From UBA5239 sp040394635 (GTDB lineage Bacteria > Verrucomicrobiota > Lentisphaeria > Victivallales > Victivallaceae): DNA of 64,000 nt. Both the position numbers and the translations under genes were made by a program. Shown here one piece after another: positions 17,416-25,629 of this stretch. Under the pieces are notes generated by a model. The model was not told the origin of the DNA, ran no database searches, and saw only the letters and a list, made by a program, of their open reading frames with translations. The DNA is taken from contig JBEBRW010000001.1 in the NCBI GenBank assembly GCA_040394635.1, positions 62,001 through 126,000 on the forward strand, given 5' to 3'. Each line of letters begins with the position of its first letter. Position 1 is the stretch's first letter.

Positions 17416-18354
17416 TTATATTCCTTTCAAATTAAAATGTTCACAGTAACGGTTATACAGGTGTCCCGCCGAGCTGTAGCTGGAGTTCGGACTCATGAAG
17501 TGCGAGAACTCAAACGTAATGGCCTTGTCGACTCCGGCCTTGGCGGCGGCCTCCAGCTTGAGCAGCATTTTTTCCCATTTGATCGGCAGGTAACGGATCG
17601 GCATGTCGCGATCGAAAGTTTCGCAGTTGGTCCAGCTGGTCATGCCGTAACGGTCCGTCAGGGCTTTGTTGACGGCGATATAATCGGCCAGTTCGTCATA
17701 ATCGCAGTGTCCGTCCTGAAACGCGATGATATCGACCGCTCCTTGAATACCGGACAGGATTTCGTTCCAGTCGCGCTCATGCTGTTCAATGGTGACCGCA
17801 TCGGGATTGACATCGCCGGCGACAAACGAGACGGGCTGCTTGATCCCTTCGATATACGGAGAAATCATGGTAGGCAGATTGCCGGAAATATTCTTGACGA
17901 AATGCCCCATTTGCTGATAAAGCCCGATGATGCCGCGCGAACTGCGGCTGACTTCAAAATTCAGATACCAACCTTTGAACGCCTTGTACCGGCCATAACG
18001 GCTCCAGACTTCCTCGACTATGGCGCGGCTGATCTCCATCTCTTTCTCGAACTTGCCCTGGTGCCAGTATTGACCGGAATCGTAGAGGCCGAAGTAAAAA
18101 GCCATATCGTATTTTTCCGCCAGCTCCAGGAAGAGCGCCACCAGGTCGACCGGCGGCTTGTAGCATCCCTCGTGCCGCATCAGATAGTCCGAGGGATAGG
18201 TGATAAATTTGCGGTGTCCGCTGCGAATCAGGATGACCGTATCGATCCCGATCGACTTCATACTGGCGAAATCGCGGTCCCACTCCTCCCTGCCCCAGTT
18301 CTGGTGCGGTATGTCATGGGAGATCTCATCCAAAAATGTTCCGGTAATTTTCAT
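17416..18354 (-). CDS. DUF4434 putative glycoside hydrolase (intracellular copy)
   Basis: About 313 residues: TGTFLDEISHDIPHQNWG, a DFASMKSIGIDTVILIRSGH strand-helix, YDMAFYFGLYDSG, YGRYKAFKGWYLNFEVS (candidate acidic residue) and ITFEFSHFMSPNS near the end match DUF4434, a predicted TIM-barrel glycosidase domain. No signal peptide. GGAG nine bases before the ATG at 18354 favours this start over the GTG at 18360. It lies directly after the symporter stop and before the secreted barrel protein. Likely hydrolyses the imported glycan; unproven. Confidence 0.7.
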   Translation of the reverse strand: MKITGTFLDEISHDIPHQNWGREEWDRDFASMKSIGIDTVILIRSGHRKFITYPSDYLMRHEGCYKPPVDLVALFLELAEKYDMAFYFGLYDSGQYWHQGKFEKEMEISRAIVEEVWSRYGRYKAFKGWYLNFEVSRSSRGIIGLYQQMGHFVKNISGNLPTMISPYIEGIKQPVSFVAGDVNPDAVTIEQHERDWNEILSGIQGAVDIIAFQDGHCDYDELADYIAVNKALTDRYGMTSWTNCETFDRDMPIRYLPIKWEKMLLKLEAAAKAGVDKAITFEFSHFMSPNSSYSSAGHLYNRYCEHFNLKGI

Positions 18355-18360
18355 GGTCAC

Positions 18361-20190
18361 TTACTCCATATCAGCATGCGAAATGCTGTCTTTCAGGTAA
18401 TTGTTAAACAGGCGTTTGAATATGAATCCGACGGCAACAGTCGCCGCCGCCAGGATTGCACCGAGGGCATACTTGCCCACGTAAAGATTCGAAAAGGCGA
18501 AAACCCCGCCGGCAACCATCGCCATGCCGGCAAATGCCGTGGCGAAACCGCGGCCGATCAACGGTTTGACCGGTTCGTTCTTCAAACGTCCCTCGGCAAT
18601 CAATGCCTCGCGCACCGGTCCCCAATACCCCATGGGCTTCGCCCGCAGATAGAATTCCTTGAGCGTCTCCATGCTTTCCGGTTTAGTCAGGGCCACCACG
18701 GTAATCCAGATGCCGGTATTGATGACCAGGGCGATCGCCGCCTGCAGGATGCTCATATTCTGGGCATGAGCCTCGCCCATGGCGATTTGCTCCGCCCACC
18801 ATGGAATCTGCGGCAGGAGAAATCCGCAGACGAAGTACACCACCGGCCCCGCCAGCACCGAAGCGCACCATCCTTTGAAGTTGACGCGCCAGTGCCACCA
18901 CTGTCCCCAGTTGAATGATGCGGATGCGCCGAAAATACCGATCACCTTAATCGCGATTCCGAGCAACGAATCCGACAGCATGGCCACCACGATCGACATG
19001 CCGACGATGAAGAGCATCAGTAGTCTGCCGATCCAGACTTCGCGCCCGGGCTTCGGCTCGCCGAGAAGCGGCCGGTAAACGTCATTCAGCAGCGTCTGCG
19101 AGCCGTAATTCAAATGGGTGGATACGGTGGACATGACCGCCGCCAGCAACGCCGCCACCGTCAGGCCGATCAGGCCCGGCGGCATGAATTCCATGATCAT
19201 CATGCCGTACGCTTTTTCGCGTTCGCCCGGCAAGGCGTGATACATCTCCGGGTGCCGCACCAGCAACCCGAGCGCCGGAAGCATCATCAGCAGCAACATG
19301 GCAAACAGCGTCACTTCGCCCCAGATGCCGACCTTGGCAGCTTCCTTGTTGCTGCGGCAGGAAAACAGGCGCTGCCCGTCGCTGCTGACGCCGCCTCCGA
19401 CCCCGATGGTCGTAATAATGATCCAGGCCAGAATTCCAAGTGGATTCACCACCGGATTGGCCGCCGTCGGCACCGACGACAAAATCTCGCCCCCTGCTGC
19501 CGGTCCGGTGGCCTGAGTGATCGACTCCGCCAGAGAAACCGGACCGCCGAAAATCACCACCACCATCACCATCATGGCAATATTGGCCAGCAGGATGATT
19601 CCGCCCTGCATGGCATCGGTAATCAATACTCCGGCCAGCCCGGAGGTCCAGACGTAAACGGTCAGGATCGGCATGACGATCAGGATCGTCGTCATCTTGC
19701 TGTCGATTCCGAAAACCGGCGACATTACCATATGTATGCCGATCAGTCCCGCCCCGATCCACGGAATCATCCCGGCAAGCACCGAAAATAAGGACGAATA
19801 AAACCGGGCGAATTTGCTGCCGCCGCCGCCAAACCGGAGTTGAAAGAATTCCGGCCCGGTTTTGATCCGCATCTGCCGCCAGCGAATTGCGAAAAGAACC
19901 GCCGCCGCCATCAGCCCGAGACCAAAACGCGAAATGAAAAACCAGCCGGACGACAACCCCGCCACCACCGCGATTCCGCAATAAAGCGGCGCCACATCGC
20001 TGTTCAATGCCGTCGCCGCCAGCGAAATGCCGTTCAGCCAGCCGGGCATTTTGCGGCCGGCCAGGAAATAATCGTCTTCGCTTTTGCCGGAAAGCCCCAG
20101 CAGCCTGCTGCCGATTACGCCGATCACCAGCGACAACACCAGGTACGCCGCCACTATTATTACATCGATTGCCAGAAAATTATAGTTCAT
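18361..20190 (-). CDS. Sodium:solute symporter (SSS/SLC5 family)
   Basis: 609 residues, mostly membrane-spanning, with about 13 hydrophobic helices. Typical SSS segments are DDYFLAGRKMPGWLNGISLAAT, WIGAGLIGIHMV, ISSDGQRLFSCRSN-type loops and MSTVSTHLNYGSQTLLNDVYRPLL. It should import a sugar or uronate using the sodium gradient. A longer frame starts inside the pseudopilin gene, but the ATG at 20190 has GCGGAA eight bases upstream and begins the first membrane helix. It lies 19 bases after the pseudopilin stop and abuts DUF4434, so it probably imports products of the secreted enzyme. Confidence 0.88.
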   Translation of the reverse strand: MNYNFLAIDVIIVAAYLVLSLVIGVIGSRLLGLSGKSEDDYFLAGRKMPGWLNGISLAATALNSDVAPLYCGIAVVAGLSSGWFFISRFGLGLMAAAVLFAIRWRQMRIKTGPEFFQLRFGGGGSKFARFYSSLFSVLAGMIPWIGAGLIGIHMVMSPVFGIDSKMTTILIVMPILTVYVWTSGLAGVLITDAMQGGIILLANIAMMVMVVVIFGGPVSLAESITQATGPAAGGEILSSVPTAANPVVNPLGILAWIIITTIGVGGGVSSDGQRLFSCRSNKEAAKVGIWGEVTLFAMLLLMMLPALGLLVRHPEMYHALPGEREKAYGMMIMEFMPPGLIGLTVAALLAAVMSTVSTHLNYGSQTLLNDVYRPLLGEPKPGREVWIGRLLMLFIVGMSIVVAMLSDSLLGIAIKVIGIFGASASFNWGQWWHWRVNFKGWCASVLAGPVVYFVCGFLLPQIPWWAEQIAMGEAHAQNMSILQAAIALVINTGIWITVVALTKPESMETLKEFYLRAKPMGYWGPVREALIAEGRLKNEPVKPLIGRGFATAFAGMAMVAGGVFAFSNLYVGKYALGAILAAATVAVGFIFKRLFNNYLKDSISHADME

Positions 20191-20209
20191 GAGAAGTTCC
20201 GCAAAAAAT

Positions 20210-20929
20210 TTAAGGTCCCCAGAGTGTTCCGGCCGCCGGATTCTGACCGCCCGGCTCAGACTCAAATACGTTCATATAGGGATTGTTCGTAGGGGCATAA
20301 GGAAACGGCGTCTTGACGGGAGAAATCCTGCTCTCGCCGTGTCCGTCCAGAAAAAGTGTATTGGCGGCATTGGCATGGCGCAATTCAACAATGGCAAAGG
20401 CGGCGCCGTTGGTATAAATCTGACAGAGATTCCAGCGGAATGCATTGTTGCCGCAACGCGCATCGGTAAGAACCAGGGTTGCACTCGGATTTTTGGCCTT
20501 GGTGAGTTTGAAGGAAGGATATCCCTGATCCCAAGGCGAAAAGCTCTCGTTCATCGCATACGGCAGTACTTCAAAATTCTGATCCCCCTTGAAGGCCCAG
20601 CTATGATCGATCACTTTTAGGTAATCGGTCTCGGTCGCAGTCGATGGACAAAGCAATGAATTGATCGGCAGCAGCTTGGTCCCGATCAGGAATTCCGGCC
20701 AGACCGTCCGGTTCGGCATATTATGCTGTACTGGCGGCAGTAAATCTTCGTGCTCCCCCGCATAAGCCATAAACGCAAGCCCCTGCTGTTTGATATTATT
20801 CAGGCAACTTGAGCTGCGCGCCTTTTCCCGTGCCGTATTGAGTGCCGGCAGCAGCATCGCCGCGAGTATAGCAATAATTGCAATCACAACGAGGAGCTCA
20901 ATAAGCGTAAAACGTTTTTTCATTGTCAT
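20210..20929 (-). CDS. Type II secretion-like pseudopilin, DUF1559 / H-X9-DG class (copy 2)
   Basis: 239 residues beginning MTMKKR then FTLIELLVVIAIIAILAAML. The head domain ends with an exact H-x9-DG motif (HANAANTLFLDG, near residue 185). The position before Phe is Arg, not Gly. AAGGA eight bases before the ATG supports the start. It sits 57 bases after the LacI gene and is followed by a symporter and glycosidases, repeating the regulator / pseudopilin / enzyme order seen at 12 kb and 30 kb. Likely membrane-anchored, possibly processed by a prepilin peptidase encoded elsewhere. Confidence 0.85.
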   Translation of the reverse strand: MTMKKRFTLIELLVVIAIIAILAAMLLPALNTAREKARSSSCLNNIKQQGLAFMAYAGEHEDLLPPVQHNMPNRTVWPEFLIGTKLLPINSLLCPSTATETDYLKVIDHSWAFKGDQNFEVLPYAMNESFSPWDQGYPSFKLTKAKNPSATLVLTDARCGNNAFRWNLCQIYTNGAAFAIVELRHANAANTLFLDGHGESRISPVKTPFPYAPTNNPYMNVFESEPGGQNPAAGTLWGP

Positions 20930-20986
20930 TTCTATTTTCCTTCTGTTTCAATTGTTGATAAAACTACAACCCTATCGATAAAAATA

Positions 20987-22030
20987 TCATTGATTTTCAA
21001 TATCAATCCGCTTGGTGGTTCCACGCTCAACCAACGGGGCATCAAGGATGATATTCTCGGTTTTCTGGCCGGAGAGGAGGTCAAACATCATCTTTCCCGC
21101 CAGCGTACCGACTTGTTCCTTGGGCTGCGCCATCGTCGTCAGTGGATAAAACAACTGCTCCGAGGCAATTTCCAGGTCGTCAAAACCGATTACCGCAAAC
21201 TCATCCGGAATGCGCCGCCCTGCTTCAAGTGCGGCCTTCACCGTGCCGAGAGCCGCCAGGTCCGACACCGCGAATATGGCGGTCAGCTCCGGGTTTTCGG
21301 CCAACAATATTTTAGTCGCGGCATAGCCGTCCTGAGTCGACAGGGCACATTCCCTTGAGGCCAATCCGGCATCAGGCAGCAATTGCCGCATGGCCTCGGC
21401 AAAGCCCAGGTGCCGCTTAGTGATTTCCGACGACTCCGCGTCATGGGTAATGATCCCGATATGGCGGTGCCCCAGCTTAATCAGGTGCTCGGCGGCGGCA
21501 TATCCGGCGGCAAAATTATCGATCGTAACCGAATGCGAACCCAATTGCGGATAACGGTTCATGATTTGCACCAGAGGAATCCGGTGCTTCCTGATGTCGT
21601 CCGCGATATCTACAAATTCCTTGCCGGGATACGCGATCAGACCGTCGATCTTGCGCTGCTTGAAGCTTTCGATGACCTGGCGGCATTTATCGGTATCCCG
21701 AGGCAAATCCGCCAGAAGCACCAGGAAATTGTGTTCATGCGCGATCTTCTCGATCCCGGCAATGATATGGCCGAAAAAACTGATCCCGAGATACGGCACC
21801 ATCACGCCGATCAGGTAACTGCTTCCGGTCACCAGCGAGCGGGCCGCCACATTCGGCGTATAGCCCATTTCCCAGGCTTTGTCCAGAATCCGCTGCCGGG
21901 TATCCGGAGACAGCCGTCCCGTGCCGTTGATTCCGGTGGACACTGCCTTGACCGACAGCCCCAGCTCCCCGGCTATATCTTTTAAAGTCACCTGTTTATC
22001 TTTCAACATAATTAAAACCGCTTGCTTCAT
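20987..22030 (-). CDS. LacI-family transcriptional regulator
   Basis: 347 residues. Residues ~13-60 are the LacI helix-turn-helix and hinge (VTLKDIAGELGLSVKAVSTGING, RQRILDKAWEMGYTPN). Residues 70-345 form the periplasmic-binding-protein-type effector domain (LIGVMVPYLGISFF, VTIDNFAAGYAAAEHLI, AIFAVSDLAALGTV, AVIGFDDLEIAS). It probably represses its own operon and perhaps the divergent DUF4434 gene until a sugar binds. No strong ribosome site is seen before the ATG at 22030; an internal ATG at 22009 is an alternative. Confidence 0.88.
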   Translation of the reverse strand: MKQAVLIMLKDKQVTLKDIAGELGLSVKAVSTGINGTGRLSPDTRQRILDKAWEMGYTPNVAARSLVTGSSYLIGVMVPYLGISFFGHIIAGIEKIAHEHNFLVLLADLPRDTDKCRQVIESFKQRKIDGLIAYPGKEFVDIADDIRKHRIPLVQIMNRYPQLGSHSVTIDNFAAGYAAAEHLIKLGHRHIGIITHDAESSEITKRHLGFAEAMRQLLPDAGLASRECALSTQDGYAATKILLAENPELTAIFAVSDLAALGTVKAALEAGRRIPDEFAVIGFDDLEIASEQLFYPLTTMAQPKEQVGTLAGKMMFDLLSGQKTENIILDAPLVERGTTKRIDIENQ

Positions 22031-22050
22031 CGTTGTATCTTTCTTCTATA

Positions 22051-22079
22051 ATTATAACCGCAATCCTAACAAAAGTCAA
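22051..22079 (-). promoter_or_regulatory. Consensus sigma-70 promoter of the LacI operon
   Basis: Minus-strand TTGACT (22074-22079), 17-base spacer and TATAAT (22051-22056). It lies 21 bases before the LacI ATG, so the leader is very short. Confidence 0.75.
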
Positions 22080-22120
22080 TACACAGTAAGAAAAAAACTC
22101 TTTCTTTTTTTCTGCACGTA

Positions 22121-22148
22121 TTGATATTTCTGCGAATTCAATTATAAT
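22121..22148 (+). promoter_or_regulatory. Sigma-70 promoter of the divergent DUF4434 gene
   Basis: TTGATA (22121-22126), 16-base spacer and TATAAT (22143-22148). With the minus-strand promoter it forms a back-to-back pair whose two -35 boxes are 41 bases apart. Confidence 0.7.
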
Positions 22149-22197
22149 AGTATCAGATTTTGCTACAACGATGAATCAAAAAAAATACAGGACAACC

Positions 22198-23475
22198 ATG
22201 AAAATCTCCGTGAAGTTATTACCCCCCTCCCCGATAAGCAGCCGGGTCCCGATCGACATCCGTATGGCGGCCGAAACTGCAGCTCCGGCGAACTATGAAC
22301 TGAAAATCAATGAAACGCCGCTGTCGTCGGGGCCATTGCACAGCCACGGCAAATGGCAGTACGCGGAATACCGACTCGATCCGGCATCATACACCGGAAG
22401 CAATATCCTGAAATTCCGTGTTCTTGACGCCTCGGCAAATGAACTGGCCTGTTGCGAAAAGAAATTGGAAGTTCTGGAAACCGGAACCCGCTCGACCCGG
22501 TTGATCGACGGCGCCTGGTGCGGTTTGTATCACTGGAGCGAGGCGGAGGGGCGGCTGTGGAACCGGGAACTGCGGAACTTCACCGCCGGGGACTGGCGGG
22601 AATTGGTTCAGGGCATGCATGATCTCGGCATGGATATTATCGTGATCCAGGAGCTTTTCCGCAATGAGGAGTATTACGGTAAACATCAGATCGAGCGGAA
22701 TGGCTACCGGGGCAAGTCGTTTTATCCGTCCGCTCTGGTTCCTGAAAGGATGTCGATTGCCTGCGAAGATCCGGTCGAGGAAATTCTTGCTGCCGCCGAC
22801 CATCTGGATATGATGGTGTTGCCGGGAATCGGCATGTATGCATGGTTTGACTTTACGCCCGGTTCATTGAACTGGCACTGCCGCGTGGCCGAGGAAGTGT
22901 ATGAACGTTATGGACATCATAAATCCCTTTATGGCTGGTATATTTCCGAGGAGGTTTTCGGCAATCTGAATTATGGGCCGGATACGGAACGCCATATCGT
23001 CGAATTTTTCCGGCAATTCGGAGCACTGCGCAACCGGCTCGAACCGACGATGCCGGTCATGCTGGCCCCGAACTGTTTCCATGTACCGGCCTCGCTGGAC
23101 GCCTGGAACAACCTTGCGCGCGAACTCGACATCATCTGTCCGTTCGGTTTCCACCGCATGGAAGCTTCCGATATCGGCGCCGGGGCCGTAATTGATCTTT
23201 TCCAGAAAATCGCCGATGAAAATGGCGCTCATCTATGGTTGGATATGGAAGCATTTCTTTTTCATCCGGACCAGGCGCTATACCCTCGTCCAATGGATGA
23301 AATCACCACTGAACTCGAAGGTTTCCAGGGCTTTGAAAAAATCCTCTGCTATCAATACCCGGGCCTCTTCAACGCCCCGGCAAGCAAGCGGAAACCCGGC
23401 GGCCCCGACACCGTCCAACTTTACCACGATTACCTGCAATACTACCGAACGTCTATTCAGAGGTCCCCGATTTGA
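22198..23475 (+). CDS. DUF4434-like putative glycoside hydrolase with N-terminal beta domain
   Basis: 425 residues from the ATG at 22198, chosen because AGGA lies five bases upstream; an ATG at 22171 lacks a ribosome site but falls in a sequence mirrored at the LacI start. Residues ~1-100 form a beta-sandwich. The rest is a DUF4434-like barrel (LVQGMHDLGMDIIVIQELFRN, MMVLPGIGMYAWFDF, YGHHKSLYGWYISEEVFG, IICPFGFHRMEAS, HLWLDMEAFLF). No signal peptide. It is divergent from the LacI operon, which contains another DUF4434 protein, so both may act on the same glycan. Confidence 0.68.
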   Translation: MKISVKLLPPSPISSRVPIDIRMAAETAAPANYELKINETPLSSGPLHSHGKWQYAEYRLDPASYTGSNILKFRVLDASANELACCEKKLEVLETGTRSTRLIDGAWCGLYHWSEAEGRLWNRELRNFTAGDWRELVQGMHDLGMDIIVIQELFRNEEYYGKHQIERNGYRGKSFYPSALVPERMSIACEDPVEEILAAADHLDMMVLPGIGMYAWFDFTPGSLNWHCRVAEEVYERYGHHKSLYGWYISEEVFGNLNYGPDTERHIVEFFRQFGALRNRLEPTMPVMLAPNCFHVPASLDAWNNLARELDIICPFGFHRMEASDIGAGAVIDLFQKIADENGAHLWLDMEAFLFHPDQALYPRPMDEITTELEGFQGFEKILCYQYPGLFNAPASKRKPGGPDTVQLYHDYLQYYRTSIQRSPI

Positions 23476-23517
23476 ATAACGTATCCCGAAAAGCAGAGAT
23501 GCGGATGCCTTCATATT

Positions 23518-24585
23518 TCATATGCAAATCTCCGTCAGGCGAACGATTTTTGAATCCCGCAGGATGATGCTCCCGCCACTGCCGCAGCAATACGCCAGCA
23601 GCACGGAACCATCCGCATTGAAATGAATGGCGGTGTAGCAATAGCCGTGGTCCGGTTCATTTTCCAGCAGTATGTTATTTCCCCACGTATTGCCGTGATC
23701 GTGGCTGACGGCCATGGCCAGCGGATTCCGCCCCCAGATGCGGTTATCCGGATCGTGAACGGCCGGCCAACGTCCGGAAATATCGTTCCACACCGCCAGC
23801 AGGTTGCCGGATTTTGGATTTCGCTTGATGGACATCGGGGATCTGGGACTGCGGAAAAGTGAAGGACCAGGCAAAGTCCAGCTTTCGCCGCCATCGGTCG
23901 AAAAAGCCGTGTATTGCGTCCCCTCGTCGGTACGGCAGAAACACATGATCCGGTTATGGTCCAGTTCAACGACGCCGGGTTCCTGAAGGCCGCATTTCTG
24001 ATCTTGTCCAGGCAGAATCCATCCCGGCGCTTCATACCAGCTTGCTCCGTCGTCGTCGGATAAATACATAACCGCCAGGCCGCGTATGTCAAAACTTCCG
24101 GGTGGAGCGAAGCGATGAAAAGCCACCGGCAAAACCAGCCGTCCCGAAGAAAGCTGGATGATCCGGTCATTATTCAGGACGAAAATCCCGATCCGCCCGG
24201 TCACATCGACAGGTTTGCTCCAGGTGGCCGCTTCATCGTCGGAATAAATTATCCAGGGACGGCACTGGACAATTCCGTCTAATGCAGTCTTTTCCAGATA
24301 TCCCAGCAGAATTCTACCGTTCTTTAATCGCAAAAGACTGACACTCATCAGATTCAGCGCGGCGCCGCGTTCGCGGAAAATCACCGCGTCCCGGCTCCAG
24401 GTGCAGCCGTGGTCATCCGAATGGCGCATGGCCAGATCCGAAGCGTCATCGTCACGAAAACCATTTCCGCCATAACGGCTATAGATGTACAGGATTCTGC
24501 CGTTTCTCAAAGAGATGAATGCACCTTCGGAATTCCGGGGATTGCCCGGTCCGCTCTTAAGCTCCAATACGGTCTTCTTTTTCAT
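23518..24585 (-). CDS. Sialidase-fold (BNR/Asp-box) protein
   Basis: 355 residues built around five Asp-box variants: SDDHGCTWS, SDDEAATWS, SDDDGASWY, STDGGESWT and SHDHGNTWG. These define a six-bladed sialidase-type beta-propeller. N-terminal GNPRNSEGAFISLRNGRILYIYSRY resembles GH33-like and related exo-enzymes. No signal peptide, so probably cytoplasmic. It is the last gene of the operon headed by the GntR regulator at 31 kb, 20 bases after the dehydrogenase. Whether it cleaves sialic acid or another sugar is unknown. Confidence 0.75.
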   Translation of the reverse strand: MKKKTVLELKSGPGNPRNSEGAFISLRNGRILYIYSRYGGNGFRDDDASDLAMRHSDDHGCTWSRDAVIFRERGAALNLMSVSLLRLKNGRILLGYLEKTALDGIVQCRPWIIYSDDEAATWSKPVDVTGRIGIFVLNNDRIIQLSSGRLVLPVAFHRFAPPGSFDIRGLAVMYLSDDDGASWYEAPGWILPGQDQKCGLQEPGVVELDHNRIMCFCRTDEGTQYTAFSTDGGESWTLPGPSLFRSPRSPMSIKRNPKSGNLLAVWNDISGRWPAVHDPDNRIWGRNPLAMAVSHDHGNTWGNNILLENEPDHGYCYTAIHFNADGSVLLAYCCGSGGSIILRDSKIVRLTEICI

Positions 24586-24605
24586 ATTTTCTCATGTTTA
24601 TAGAT

Positions 24606-25622
24606 TCAATGGGCAAAGGCCAGTTTTTCGTCCGTCATTGAGCTGAAGCGCTCGGCGGAAACTCCGGACGCCAAGGGGGCTCCATGAAAGAAACGGTTGA
24701 ATTCATCCAGCAGGAACGGAATAAAAAACTCCCGGCCCGGATATCCGGCATTGTGCGGCGTCATTACCACATTATCCAGCTGGTAGAATGGCGAATCCAC
24801 CGGTACCGGCTCCTGGTAATGAACGTCGAGAAACGCGCTGAAGCGACCGGATTTCAGTTCCGTCAGCAATGCTTGCTCCTGGATCAGCCTGGCGCGTCCG
24901 GCATTGACCAGGACCGCACCGTTTTTGATCAGGGCCAGTTCACGACAGCCCAGGCGATGGTAGTTCGTCTGGTTTATGCCCGCCAGGCAATGGATAATAT
25001 CCGATTCGGCCAACAGCTGTTCCAAAGTAACGGGTTTCACTCCGGCGGCGGTCAGCATGGCCGGGTCGGCATAATTGGAGGCAACCAGAATCTGCCCCGG
25101 ATTCAGCGGCTTCAGCATACGGATCAGGTGTTTGGTAATATCGCCATAGCCCCAGCAGCCGATGGTCAACTTTTTGATATCCGCCATTTCATAATTGCGC
25201 TGCCAGTCCATCGCCCGGCGTCCCGGATAAGAGGACGCTATGAAGAACTTTCGCGTTGCCAGCAGTGTCATCAGCAATGACCACTCCGCCACCGCCTCGG
25301 ACATCACCAGATTGGCGGAGGTCACAGCGATACCGCGCCGGTAAACCTCCGGTTCGATTACCGCTTTGACACTGCCGGCCGCATGGCCGATGATCTTGAC
25401 ATTCGGCATGCGGTCCAGCAATTCCGCGGTGCAATGGGGCGAGCCCCAGGTCGTGATCAACGCTGTGCAGTCACGGTCAAGCCCCGGATAATTCGGATTT
25501 CCCGGCTCCGGAATTTGAAGCTGAAACCCGTAACGCTTGGCTCGCTCCGCCGCATCACGATTCCATAACATATCGACATAAACCCGGTCGCTGGTCAGAA
25601 ATACAAGTTTTTTTAATTTCAC
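24606..25622 (-). CDS. D-isomer-specific 2-hydroxyacid dehydrogenase
   Basis: 338 residues with the standard layout. A catalytic-domain start is followed by a Rossmann segment (TIGCWGYGDITKHLI near 153-167) and VNAGRARLI with Arg243, FLDVHYQEP with Glu271, and MTPHNAG with His290. Together these give the Arg-Glu-His catalytic set. It oxidises or reduces a 2-hydroxy/2-keto acid with NAD(P). GAGG five bases before a GTG start supports the 5' end. It lies between the lyase-like giant gene and the sialidase-fold gene, which suggests a role in catabolism of a uronate or keto-acid released from the glycan; inferred from context only. Confidence 0.85.
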   Translation of the reverse strand: MKLKKLVFLTSDRVYVDMLWNRDAAERAKRYGFQLQIPEPGNPNYPGLDRDCTALITTWGSPHCTAELLDRMPNVKIIGHAAGSVKAVIEPEVYRRGIAVTSANLVMSEAVAEWSLLMTLLATRKFFIASSYPGRRAMDWQRNYEMADIKKLTIGCWGYGDITKHLIRMLKPLNPGQILVASNYADPAMLTAAGVKPVTLEQLLAESDIIHCLAGINQTNYHRLGCRELALIKNGAVLVNAGRARLIQEQALLTELKSGRFSAFLDVHYQEPVPVDSPFYQLDNVVMTPHNAGYPGREFFIPFLLDEFNRFFHGAPLASGVSAERFSSMTDEKLAFAH

Positions 25623-25629
25623 ATTAACC

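Noticed and set aside
20191..20265. 25-codon N-terminal extension of the symporter overlapping the pseudopilin gene
   Set aside because: The internal ATG at 20190 has a good ribosome site and begins the first membrane helix; the extension is charged and antisense-free but unsupported.
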